Below, piece by piece: positions 1 through 15,400 of a DNA stretch of 64,000 nucleotides. Source of the stretch: Phallusia mammillata (lineage: Eukaryota > Chordata > Ascidiacea > Phlebobranchia > Ascidiidae); the NCBI GenBank assembly GCA_003260075.1, contig QLIY01000533.1:34121-98120 (forward strand), in the 5' to 3' direction. How positions within the stretch are numbered: the first letter of the stretch is position 1; each line of letters opens with the position of its first letter. The translations under genes and the position numbers were made by a program. Below the pieces are notes generated by a model that had not been told where the DNA came from, made no database searches, and was given only the letters and a program-made list of their open reading frames with translations.

Positions 1-1284
1 AAAATAAGCCATAAACCATTCTCAGATTTTGTTTGTAGGCAATGTTCTGCAGGTTGAAACAACAGTAGTAAAATTCGTATGTTAAAAAGTCTTCAACAAC
101 CTTTAGAAACTTTCCTGCAGATTTTTTATTACAAGTTTGGTGTCAATGACCTTTGTTCTGTGTTGTGTCATAACTATGACCTATTAAACAAAAAAGACTC
201 TACTTGGCTAGCTTCTAAATTTTTTCAGATATCTTGTTGTTCGTTTTTACCCCAAACGGTTCTATAGGAATGGGGTAATAAAAAACTATGTATTTTTTGC
301 ACCCCAAAAATTTTTTTTGCCCAAACATTTTATTTGTCACCTGGAAGTTTAGAAAATAAAAAAGAAAGCCTATAAAACATGTACTTAAACCAAAGTTGTA
401 TAAAATTGCTTTGGGGGCCCAGTTTTGGAGAAATTTTTACCAAAAAGTATACCTGCATGGCTAAAAGTACAAATTGGGATCCAGGCCTAAAGAAAAATGC
501 TACAAAGTAAGAAAAAGAGGTTATCAAATCATTATGTGGTAATTCAAGCAGTTTGGGGTAGAAAATTAAACTTTATTTCAATAAGGTTTTAGGTTACATG
601 ACCAGTCAGCAAGTGGGTGAGCTCTATTTAAACCTAGTTGCATACCAACAAAAGACTGGTAAATGACAAAAAAGACCAAATCAAAGGCAATAAATGCAGT
701 GCAATAAAGGTACAAAGCCATGGAAAGTCTTAGCACCAATTTGAAAGCGTTTTATTAATTTACAAACAGTTTACTAACTGCTGTAAAGTTTGGTTTGTAA
801 AATTTCGAAAACAAAGAATTTTATGTGGCTCGTGTTTTTTTGGCTTATTGATTGTAACAGAGTTGTTAATGAAATTTCTGTCTTATGTTTGACTTTAAGA
901 TGGTTGATTAAGTTCATATAATTGAATTGAAGTTCCAACTGCCACTTAATTTTTTTTAAAATGGTCCTAATGTCCACTTGTTTTTTTTTACCCCGACATT
1001 GTTTTGTACCTTTTTCGGGTTAAAAAAGAACAACAGTTTTTGTCAAATCTTTTTTTTTGTTTTTTAGTAAAATCAAAAACTTGTCACATAACTATAAAAG
1101 TAGTCCTATCAGCTTTGTTGGGAAGAAAAACTGAACTTTTGTTGCCTAAAATAAAAGTTTGGCAACAAAGTTTCAAAAAATTGTTTTTTTTACCCCACTT
1201 TTTTTACCCCACCCCACATTTTTTTGCCCCACCCCACATTTTTTTACATGCAAAACATAAACAGCATATTTTTTCTATTTTTAG
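1..1284. other. AIFM1 intronic sequence, no exon recognised
   Basis: AT-rich DNA upstream of the first recognisable AIFM1 exon. The missing N-terminal part of AIFM1 (targeting peptide, membrane segment, first FAD-binding glycine motif) was looked for and not seen, so those exons should lie before the window. Positions about 1188-1250 hold a degenerate run of T tracts alternating with CCCCACCCCAC blocks just before the splice acceptor. The short ORFs here show no recognisable protein. Confidence 0.6.
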
Positions 1285-5477
<4,193 letters not shown>

Positions 5478-6254
5478 ACAAATGGTGAAAGCTGCAAAAA
5501 CGATTTTCATTGTGGGTTACAATTTTTCCAAACCTCCATGTTAACGGAATCGTGCTTTTTCCTATAGTAGTGTGTGCTTTTGTGGGAAGTGCCTTCTATT
5601 TGGTTCTGTAATTCCAGTGTGGTAAAATATTAACCGTAGTTTCATTGTTGTGCTACTACGTGCACCGTATAATATAAGTTATTCAATGCACTTTTGTATA
5701 GTTACAGATCATGACAGTTCAGAATTTAGCAGATTAACTGGAAAGAATATCTTGTAGTTGAAACAGTCAGTCGCTTTCAGTCAAAAATAATTAGAAATGT
5801 TGGAAAGAAATAACACACAAGCACAGTAATAAAAAAATGACTATTGCAAGCCTAAAATAATTCCTGACCTTCAATCATTTAGGCCAGTGGCTCCCAACCA
5901 GGGAGGAATTTACTTTTATTTGTACATGTAACCGGTGAAGTTCAAGAGACCCAATTTTAAATAATATTTGTATGGAATTAAAATGTTTTAAATTGTTATG
6001 GGAGGAATGGGTCGATTAAGGTTGGGAGCCACTGATATAGGCAACCTTACATAGAGTAAATGCCAGTAAAACATATAAATTTGAACTGTAGGCATGAAAC
6101 TTACAAATGCTATGAAAATTCTTTAAGTTAAGTAATGCAATGAAACATTTGCAGAGCTAAAAGGGTATATATGAGCAAAATGAACTTCAAAAACATTGAA
6201 AAAAGAACACTTCAGGATTTAATCTTCACAGGCAACAAATATTACCCAAAGTAA
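5478..6254. other. Intergenic, convergent 3' ends of AIFM1 and RAB9
   Basis: AT-rich intergenic DNA between two converging genes. A candidate polyadenylation signal AATAAA lies at 5828-5833 on the plus strand for AIFM1. A small hAT-type element occupies 5885-6034. Nothing else was recognised. Confidence 0.6.
5885..6034. mobile_element. 150-bp hAT-type MITE (CAGTGGCTCCCAACC ends)
   Basis: The 15-bp terminal inverted repeats are perfect: CAGTGGCTCCCAACC at the left end and its reverse complement at the right end. The flanking 8-bp target duplication is ATTTAGGC (5877-5884) against ATATAGGC (6035-6042), one mismatch. The CAG...CTG ends and 8-bp duplication are typical of hAT DNA transposons. 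The element has no coding capacity, so it is non-autonomous. Confidence 0.85.
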
Positions 6255-7195
6255 TTAACTGCAGCAGTCTGGTTTACCTGTGTTCATTGTATGCAAATTA
6301 ACACTAGGCGTATCAGAAGTTAGGTTACTAATACTTGCGCCGCCATGTTGAAGTTGGGCTGTCAATGTTTTTCGAACAGCAACCATGAAGCACTGACTAA
6401 CATTAGTTGCATCTTTAGCGCTAGCTTCAATGTGGGGATAACCGCCATTCTCCCGGCACCAATTTTCCACTTCAGTTCGATTCACTTCTTTTTCGTTCGC
6501 ATCAATGTCTACTTTATTTCCCAACACAATAAAGGGAAACTTATCGTCTGAGACATCAGCGTAGTACAGAAATTCACTTTTCCACACTGCCAGGTTGTGA
6601 AAGCTTTGTGCATCATTTACTGCATATGTGAGAATACAACAGTCTGCTCCACGATAAAATGGAGTTCTCAGGCTCTTAAATCTCTCCTGGCCAGCTGTAT
6701 CCCATATCTGGAGAGTGTATTGCCTTTTGTCCACCTCTATATTCTTCGTTAGAAACTCAACTCCTTTGTGTAAATTTGACAAGTCAGATTGGTTACCATT
6801 AATTTGTTAGTTTATTATATTCTCAAGAAACATTGACAGCAATAGCCACACAACTTTGGTTAAGGTTGCTTCAAGTGTACAGTACTGTAGACTAATATAG
6901 TAACAGTCTCACTTTTTCAAAACATTTATAAATTGTATAATTAAACTGATCTATTATAGCAAGTATTTTTTTTTGCACTGCCACTTAGACCATGAACAAA
7001 ATCAAGCACATCTCTCAAATTCAAAATAATGATATTTAAATGAAAACATTAATAATATAAACTTTTTGCATTCTCACCTATTGTGTGGTATGACTGTCCA
7101 TCAAATTCTCCGGTAATAAATCGATTCATTACAGAACTTTTTCCAACACCACCATCACCAACCAGGACGAGCTTCAATACCCTGGGTTGGCTCAT
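6255..7195 (-). CDS. RAB9: Rab GTPase, RAB9 type
   Basis: RAB9 is a small GTPase of late endosomes that supports mannose-6-phosphate receptor recycling to the trans-Golgi. There are two exons, 7078-7195 and 6255-6763, giving 208 residues (human RAB9A has 201). The ATG at 7195 opens MSQPRVLKLVLVGDGGVGKS, with the P-loop at residues 13-20. Also visible are the switch I/II context YHTIGVEFL, WDTAGQERFKSLRTPFYRG, the guanine-base motif GNKVD and SAKDATNV. The combination RTPFYRGADCC plus SEFLYYADV is characteristic of RAB9 rather than RAB7. The protein ends KPDCCS, so the prenylated cysteines are followed by one serine instead of ending CC. The acceptor of exon 2 has a weak pyrimidine tract, but it restores the conserved TIGVEF exactly. 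The gene is divergent from the AGFG1-like gene, and a hAT element lies about 310 bp upstream of its start. Confidence 0.95.
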
Positions 7196-7969
7196 AACTG
7201 TTAAATCAGTTCACTTACACCACAGATTAAAAAGGTTAGGACATGTTCATTAAATCTGTTGCATTTAACTATGCTCTGTATAATAAAAATGCCAATACTT
7301 TCTAATTTCAATGTAGTTCCTTACGTTAAAACCAATACGTCTGCTCAAAAATGCAAGTAACCATTACTTTTTTCTGGGCAATGGTACTCAGTTTTAATAG
7401 TCATTTTGTTGAATTAACTCTACTGATGTTGCGTAATTTGAATTAAATGTCAAACAAACTCAGAACACGCCTCACAGTTGCCATTTTTGCATTTTACATG
7501 CAAAACAGGGTTGCCAGGTTAAAATTTTGCAAATCGACCAGATCGTAGGCCAGAACGCTTAAAATTCGCCCAAACTTTCATTTTATGCTAAATTTCTAAA
7601 ACCGCTTGTTTAGCGCCCTCAAGTGGCGAACAATGTGTATTATTATTTTTGAAAAACGAGGCTCGAGTAAACATTTATTCAGAAAACATGACATGCGCGA
7701 CACCAAGACTATACGAAAAAAATAATACAAGTATCAATTGTCAAAATCAGTCAGCAGATTCTCAATTACATTTTGTGCATACATGTCGTTATTAAACAAT
7801 TTAAACATGGTGTCAGTTGCAGTAAAGCTATTGCAGCAAATCCCATCTTCATATAAGTTTGATCTAATGCGAACCTTCAAGCATCTTTACTCCTAATCGG
7901 TTTCTACTTTTTTACTCATTTTGGACAGTTTGTTTGCAAGGCAATTTGAAAAATTACTCAAAAAATGTA

Positions 7970-8110
7970 ATAGCCTACAGGTAGTCCGGACAAGGGAAGT
8001 TATATAGCATTTTAAATTTGCCGGGGGTAGAGGGTTGTTNCCCCTACAGGTAGTCCGGACAAGGGACAAGTTATATAGCATTTTAAATTTGCCGGGGGTA
8101 GAGGGTTGTT
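7970..8110. repeat. Duplicated block around the N at 8040
   Basis: A block starting TACAGGTAGTCCGGACAAGG is present at about 7976-8039 and again from about 8045. The copies are separated by one N and a short CCCC. The second copy differs by a few inserted bases. The arrangement matches the other gap-flanking duplications in the window. Confidence 0.6.
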
Positions 8111-8426
8111 GATAAGTTATCCAGACAATGATAATGGCGCTAACCGGATGGAAACCATGAAGTCGGAGTAGGTATTACAGTTCAGACAATGATACCAGAC
8201 ATAAACCGAATAAAGTCGGTGTTATTCAGCAGCGACGGGATTCAGAGCGTCATGTGGCGCTGCAATCTCGTACGAGACACGGCGCTTATTGAAATAGCGA
8301 AGAGAACAAAAAGGTCGGGACCGAAATGCGTCAAATCCTGCTGAGAAGCGTGCTCGCATGATAAAAGTGTGAGAACGCCCAAACTTTCGGCCAGACGGTC
8401 AGACCGAAGTTTTTTCGCCTAAGGGC

Positions 8427-8935
8427 CAGTGTTTCATACCGGAACGGAACGGAACGTTATACCGGAACGAAATAAATATTTTTTGGCTCAAATACCGGAA
8501 CGAAATACCGAAATAAAAAATATTCAAAATACCGGAACGGAACGAAATACCGTTATATTTTATTCCGGTATTTCGTTCTGGACATTTGACATGAAACAAT
8601 TGCTGAAAATTTCGCGCCGTTAAGATATAATAAAAATTGAGGCTCCTACAATTAACATCCGTTTGACCATTATTGACAAATGTTATGTGACGTAACAACT
8701 ACCGACAATAATTTTTGTGTGTTGCAACTTTCTTTCTTTTTTCGCTTAATAGTTGTAAAGACCACAAAGAAATGTTCTTTTTAAGACCGAAATACCGATA
8801 AATACCGTTATAATTTTATTTCGGTCAGACCGGAACGAAATGAAAATATCGGTCCAGAACGAAATAACGAAATAAATAATTTGCTCAGAACGAATAACGT
8901 TATTTGGTTTCGTTCCGTTCCGGTATGAAACACTG
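8427..8935. mobile_element. Inner hAT-type MITE (CAGTGTTTCATACCGGAACG ends)
   Basis: Terminal inverted repeats of about 25 bp begin CAGTGTTTCATACCGGAACG. The insertion is bounded by a perfect 8-bp target duplication CTAAGGGC at 8419-8426 and 8936-8943. The interior is built from degenerate copies of ACCGGAACGAAATA in both orientations, giving long self-complementary arms and spurious ORFs on both strands. It interrupts the element at 7506-9002 and is therefore the younger insertion. Confidence 0.92.
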
Positions 8936-9010
8936 CTAAGGGCTCTGAATCAAGGCCAGAATGAGCGATTCTGGCCGAAAATAGGCCAACCTGGCAACCC
9001 TGATGCAAAA

Positions 9011-9223
9011 TCCGGCCAACTACGACATCATCATCACATCAATAACAAATGACAGACTCAAACACACTGATTCAACCGATTGAATCATTGTGAGATCACT
9101 CTGTAAATAGATTAATTTATTTGGACTTTCAGCCCCCAGAAGGTGGTATATTACGAGATAAATTTCTGTCAAACTGTAATTTATGTACAAAAAACTAGAG
9201 ACACTGTCGATCATCGGGGAAAT

Positions 9224-9306
<83 letters not shown>

Positions 9307-10072
9307 TGTATTGATGTAATATTTATTTTTAATCACAACAGCGTACTTCCTTCAAATCACAAAAGCAGACGCTTTCTACCTGTTGGCCGAACTTTTAAGC
9401 AAACCTCTACGTCTTGTAATTATGAATAAAAACTAATTTTTAACGTAAAATGTATTCGTATGCGCAATTAGCATGTTCTTTTTAATTCACATTATTGATT
9501 TTTTTTTCAGAATTAACAGTGTGTTTAGTTGAAGCATAGATACTACATACACGTAGTATCTATGGTTGAAGTACCGTAATATTGCCTATTTTCCATCTGA
9601 TTGCCAAATGTCCAGAATTTTTTTCGGTCCGATGAGGACTGTGCAAATATCCAGGAAAAAATTATTGGTGTGGCTGAAGTCAAATGAAAATGAGTTATTT
9701 TTTTGCAGGACGTGGTATGACGAAATAGCGTAGGTTGATGTGTTGTTTGTAATAATCAGCTGGGTAAAAAGTTGCATAGTACGTTAATAGAACAACATGT
9801 GTACGTCGCTTAGGCCTTATTCAGATTCTGTACGTGGTTTTTAAACCAGCACAGTTTTGTATTGATTTAATATTGTTGATTTGATTTAAGTTAAAGGAAA
9901 GTTGTTTGTGTGTGAGAATTTAATCCACTGTGTTGACCTTTAACATAATTTTGAGGTTGTTAATCACTTATACACTGTGCTTGTTGTTAATCGCATATAA
10001 ACAGGGTATGTTCCTAAAATCAGGAAATTAAGTTCAATCTGTTTTGTTTGCACATGACACTATTCTGAGCAA
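9011..10072. promoter_or_regulatory. Upstream region of the AGFG1-like gene
   Basis: No coding sequence was recognised. Bases 9226-9305 are exactly 80 C and probably mark an assembly gap. A perfect 12-bp inverted repeat (CATAGATACTAC at 9535-9546, reverse complement at 9553-9564, 6-bp loop) lies about 500 bp upstream of the ATG. No core promoter element could be assigned. The bases before the start, GAGCAAATGG, give an acceptable initiation context with A at -3. Confidence 0.4.
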
Positions 10073-10793
10073 ATGGCCTCAAAAAGAAAACAGGAGGAAA
10101 AACACCTACAAACTCTGAAAAAGATCCAGCAAATTGACTGCAACAAAAAATGTTTCGAATGTGACCAACGGGGGCCAACATATGTAGATGTGACGATAGG
10201 ATCATTCGTTTGCACATCATGCGGCGGAATTCTCAGAGGCCTGAATCCCCCACATCGAGTCAAGTCTGTCTCTATGGCAACCTTCTCCACCACCGAAATT
10301 GCATTCATTGAAACCAGAGGCAATGAGTATTGTAAAAATATATTTCTTGGGAAATATGACGAGCGTTCAAAAGCTAAACCCGAGTCAAGGAGTGATCATG
10401 GAAAATTAAAGTACTTCATGGAGCAAAAATATGAGCAGAAGAAGTGGTACATCCCACCAGAAGAAGCCCAAAAACCTTTAAACAGCTTTGTGAACGATTT
10501 GAAAAAGGCCAACGAAATTAAACCTCTCACATCATTGTTAGGACAAAACCACACACAAATTCAAGTTGAGAAAAAGTCGCCGCCACAACAGGCCAAACCA
10601 AAGGCAAAAGTCGATAATATATTGGGCGATTTTAATTCAACCGATGCATTTGGAGCTCCATCACAAAACTCATCAAATTCTGGGTTTGCTGATTTTGGAA
10701 ATGCTTTTTCAGCTGCCCCTCAAAAAGCTTCTGCTGGTTTTGATGCATTTGGAGATTTTACTTCTGGCCAGCAATCTAATACATCTACAGCAC

Positions 10794-10866
<73 letters not shown>

Positions 10867-11656
10867 TTCGGGATTTGGTAATTTCATGAATGTAATGTCT
10901 ACATCAGCGTCAACACAGCCACAGCAAACCAACACTGCAGACAAATATGCCGATCTTGCAGATCTCTTTAGCATGGATAACGCAGTGCCTGCTGCTGGTG
11001 GTTCATCCGACTTTGGCTGGTCCTCATCAAACTACGGGGCTCAAATTACCAGTGGTCAAACTTCACAATTGGGGTCTGTGTTTGGTATGTCACCACCCTC
11101 TGCAGTCCCTGCATCAAATCAACCACAACAGGCAGCGTTTTCTAACTTCCAACAACCCCAACAGCAGGCTACTGTGTTTAGCAGTGCCCCAACCTCTGGC
11201 TTTGGTAACATGCAGCAAAATACTGCAGGATTTGGCGGAATGCAACAAACCAACTATGGACAAACTGGATATGGAGGTGTACCACAATCTTCGGCAATGT
11301 ATGCCACTTCTCAGCAACCAAATACTCAAATGTATGGAGGGACTAACTATGCAGCATCAACAGGATTTGGTGGAGTACAACAACCCCAACAGCAGATGGC
11401 TTTCCAGGGGCAACAAACAATGCAAGGTTACACAGGCAACACTCAGAATGTTGCACCGTCAAATCCCTTTATGCAGACTGCTGGGCAAACAACACAGGCA
11501 CCAGCAACAATTGTGGGTAATCCATTTATGGCCCAGCAACAGCAGCAAAATTGGGGTAACCAGCAGGCTCAAAAACAGTTCCAAGCACAACAATCATCTG
11601 CTACCAACCCTTTTATGGCTGCCCAAGCACCCCAATCTACAAATCCATTCTTTTAG
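10073..11656 (+). CDS. AGFG1: AGFG1-like ArfGAP with FG and NPF repeats (single exon)
   Basis: This is an Arf GTPase-activating-domain protein of the AGFG/HRB family, which links NPF motifs to EH-domain proteins in clathrin-mediated trafficking. The ORF has 527 residues. It opens MASKRKQEEKHLQTLKKIQQ, followed by the ArfGAP zinc finger CFEC-x16-CTSC and the invariant RGLNPPHRVKS, then KWYIPPE at the end of the domain. The middle and C-terminal parts are rich in FG (DAFGDF, GFGNF, SGFG, GFGG) and Q. Four NPF motifs lie near the C-terminus, including the terminal STNPFF. The ORF is uninterrupted by introns although the vertebrate gene has many. Bases 10795-10866 are 72 consecutive C, read as 24 prolines. 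The frame survives because 72 is divisible by three, but the tract resembles the gap fillers elsewhere, so the true residues there are uncertain. An ATTAAA at 11738-11743 may be the polyadenylation signal. Confidence 0.94.
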
Positions 11657-12440
11657 CATTTGTTTCCTTATGTGTCATGTACAACAGTTTAAATGAGTAT
11701 ACATGTTATTGTTTTGCTGCTTTGTACACATAAATATATTAAATGTTTTCCATTTTATTGTTGTGATATATAAATATTCGAATATTTGCCACAATATAGT
11801 AACATTATTTGTACCATTTCTTGATTAAAAGCACTGAGTTTATATGTGCTGTATAAGACACCATGAAACTGATTAGGATATAATGGAAAAAATAAGACCT
11901 GCCCAATCATGTTAAATTTGATTCTCTATGTTAGTTTGTGGTGAAGCCAGTAGAGTCGTACTGCATTATGCAAGACCTGTCTTACTTACTTTGTGAATTT
12001 TTACAAGATCACTCTTCAATGCTCTGATCAGTAGCTGTCAAATATAATGCACAAACAAAAAAATGCCAATAGCCTTGATACTCTTATCGAGCCACAAGAT
12101 TAATGTTTTTTTACTTGTTAATGTGAGGTGCTTGGACAAGTCCATGTAACCTATTTTCTCTTGTTACTTTAGTAATGTAGCCTTTTCCTGCAAATTCCAC
12201 AGGGTAAATGTTTGCTGTTTTTTCACAATTTTAAATTTCTTGGCTGAAGTTTTAGACCATGCTTCTATACTGAACATACTCTTATGCACATAACGTAACA
12301 CATTCGTTTTTTGTCATAGATTGTCCGGTGGAATGCTGTTTGAATTCCCAATGTGCAATTTCATGCTAGCCCTAAAAATACAACACCTTCATCCTACAAG
12401 CATATTGTGATTGTGTTTTATTTTTCTTCGTCAGAAGTTT
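11657..12440. other. Convergent intergenic region, AGFG1-like and ANAPC1
   Basis: AT-rich 3' flank of two converging genes, presumably both 3' untranslated regions. Candidate polyadenylation hexamers occur near 11738 (plus strand). No gene, repeat with defined ends or RNA was recognised. Confidence 0.5.
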
Positions 12441-15400
12441 TTACATTTCTTTTGGCGCCACAGTTGACCTATGTAACATCTGTAGTAGAAGATCATGTGG
12501 TAGGAAAGATTTCAGGGTAGACAATTTTTCTAAAGAAGAAATAAGGTCTTGCGATTTCAATGTAAAGTTTGTTTTCCTTATTGACGTCTGTGAGTAGTAA
12601 GCATTGTGGTAGATGAGGTAACAAGCTATTCTCTGAAGACAAGAGTAAGATATCTGTGAAGATAACTCATGTGTACTTTCGACTTTTTCGTGCAGCATAG
12701 CTTTCACAAGGTGACTTTGTTCTACAGAAAAATAATAAAAAGGCTTAGGATTTAATTTTGTCATTTTTAATGGTAGAGGTTTGTCTTAACCAGTCAAATT
12801 TGGGGTGGCAAATTTTTGCGTAGTTTTTATTACCTGAAAGTATTTGTTTAAAGACACAATCCAGTTTTAAGGCAGCCACTTTAAGCAATCTGTCCGCCTT
12901 TAGACTGTCGTCGTCTTGATTGGCTGCATTTTTCATCAGCGATCTTGCCATACGGACTTGCCACATTGACAGTGAATTAACTGACTGTTGATTAACGGTG
13001 CGAAAACAGGTCTAAATTGAACACTTTGTATGTAATATATTTAGTTTTTCATTATTTTAAACAAATTTTACTGCATAACATACCTCCAAAAGGTTCAAAA
13101 ACACAAAATACAATGATGGATTTTGAATATCCTCCATCAACATAACAATATGAGATAGAGCATTATCTTTTCTTGGTGATCCTGAACAAAGGATAAATTT
13201 ACCTCAACAAAAGCAATCATATGCAAACTTCTATTCATTACACAACCTGTCTGTGATAACTGTGACAAAAGCTCTGGCAATTTTTCTTTCAAAACTGATG
13301 GCTTTTTGAATGAATGCATTCCCTTTTCTAGTCGTTTTGGAAAAGACAAAAAGCTGCAATAGCCCTGAAAAACAATTAGTTTTCAATAAAATATACTGTA
13401 TTTTTAAGATAGAAGAACCTTTCTTGTAACACTTTACCTTGGGATCCTGAATGTATGACAGGCAACCAGCTTTCAATTGGACATACATTCCATTTTCCAA
13501 CATATTTTGCAATTTGTCTGGGTGCTTTTTAGTGTCAACAAGCATCGGCCAGTAACGTTGATCATTCATGCTTACCTTTAGCAACAAACAGTTTTATAAG
13601 TAAGCATAAATAGGCAAGTTTAAAAAATGCAAATAATGTGCGGTGAGCTAATATGCAATGGTTTATGAATTTACTACAAAAAGATCTTGATGCGTTTTGA
13701 CATTGAGCGACAAACTGGCATAACAAAACATGTAATACTAACAATATAAACAGGAAGTAGTCAATTTCACACAAGCCCAACAGAAATGGCAAATACCCAG
13801 CAGAATTAAAAACACAAACAATCTCAAATGATTTAGTGCTCAAGCTTTCAAGTGAGCAGAAAAATCAATAGCACACACTTACTGATTGCAAGGCTGAAGC
13901 TTCAGGTAACATACAAGGGGCAACCATAGAAACAGTGGTATTATTGTATTTTGGTGTTGGCAAGTACTGGACAGCCACTCTGGCATAGCACGGTCTTTTT
14001 CTTGATACATCAATTGGTACAAGGAGGCGTTTTTCTGTAGCTAGAACGTACATGTGTCGCAGTGCCTACACAAAGCAACACATGAGTAAGAAGGTGAATC
14101 ACAGATTGTCATGATTTGAATAAAAAGGTTAAACATGGGTTTTAAGGTTGTGATTGCAAAATACAACCTGTTTTATCCGTATCGGATAACACACAAAAAA
14201 CGAAGTTATCATACACATAAAATAAAAAAGTTGCTTTGTTTATGAATTGTTTGATGCATTTAGGCCCTTTTAGGGTATGTTTTTGTTTGGTAAACTTAGT
14301 TCAACCCTAAAGGTTCATTTGGGTAGAAGTTCTGTCAGCCTGCCTTGCATAGCGCAATGCAAGTATAAATCATAGTAAGCTGGGCACATTGAAGGCATTT
14401 TCTAGCATGTGCCTAGCCATGTGGGAATACTTGATGACCGGCTGATTTGGTGTAACGCCTTTAATGAGCCTGGCGTACTATAATCAGTAACCTTGACAGT
14501 AGAATATTGACTACAAGAACTTTGTACCTAGTAAAATTTCTTCTATACCTTTGCTTCTTAAAAAGTTACTGTGTTATATATGTAAAATACATAAAAATGT
14601 AAAAATATATTAACAATTTTAAAACCAACATAAGGCGAGCTTTTATTACCTGTAAATGATAACGATTATCACAACTTTTGGCAGGAAAACAAGGATATAT
14701 TGAAACAAGAAGAGCAGCGATGGCTTTGTTTGTTGTGCACAAAGTGTATCTGAGGAATGAAAAAATGTAAATATTTACCTAAACGTCATTGAGGTATTAC
14801 TGGCCATAAAGATGAATCAACTGGAGACACACATCAAGGTTTTTCAAAGTACAACTGTACAAGTATGTGGTAAAAATGGACAAAATACAAATTAATTTGA
14901 CCACCACTCTTTGCAAGAATTACTGACAAAAACTTTGTAGGAAAGAAAAAGCCTTAAATTTGAGAAATATTTACCTGCATTTTCCTAGAAATAAGAATCC
15001 CAAACCCATATGAATTGCCATTTGTGTTCCATAGTTGATTTCACCATCCAAGCTATAGTGAAGGTAGCGGCATATCTGTACAAATGAGAGTTATATTAGG
15101 TCAGAAACCAACAACAAAAAATTGTTTAAAAACAATATAAGAAAGATAAATGTGTAACAAAAAACGTTTACAATTTAATTTTTTTGTTAACTTCAATCTT
15201 TCCCCCCCCCCCAGCGGCATATCTGTACAAATGAGAGTTATATTAGGTCAGAAACCAACATAGTAAATAATTGTTTAAAAACAATATGAGAAAGATAAAT
15301 GTGTAACAAAAAACGTTTAAAATTTAATTTTTTTTGTTAACTTCAATCTTTTAAAATTAAAAATATTTCCCTGTTAACCTCCTATAAAAGTGAGTTTGTG

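Larger units (their letters stand above)
7506..9002. mobile_element. Outer hAT-type element (CAGGGTTGCCAGGTT ends), nested host
   Basis: The ends are a perfect 15-bp inverted repeat, CAGGGTTGCCAGGTT, starting at 7506 and ending at 9002. Perfect 8-bp target duplications ATGCAAAA flank it at 7498-7505 and 9003-9010. Length is 1497 bp, including a younger inserted element at 8427-8935 and a duplicated block around the N at 8040, so the original insertion was under about 1 kb. No transposase was recognised in any frame. It sits in the divergent spacer between RAB9 and the AGFG1-like gene and may have altered either promoter. Confidence 0.88.

Noticed and set aside
10566-11696. Second and third frame ORFs inside the AGFG1-like gene
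   Set aside because: They come from repetitive CAA/CAG-rich coding sequence and the C tract; no motif supports them.
13183-13203. A 21-nt GT...AG 'mini-intron' or frame break in ANAPC1
   Set aside because: Using the upstream donor at 13246 gives a normal intron (13246-13182) and exact phase; no frameshift is needed.
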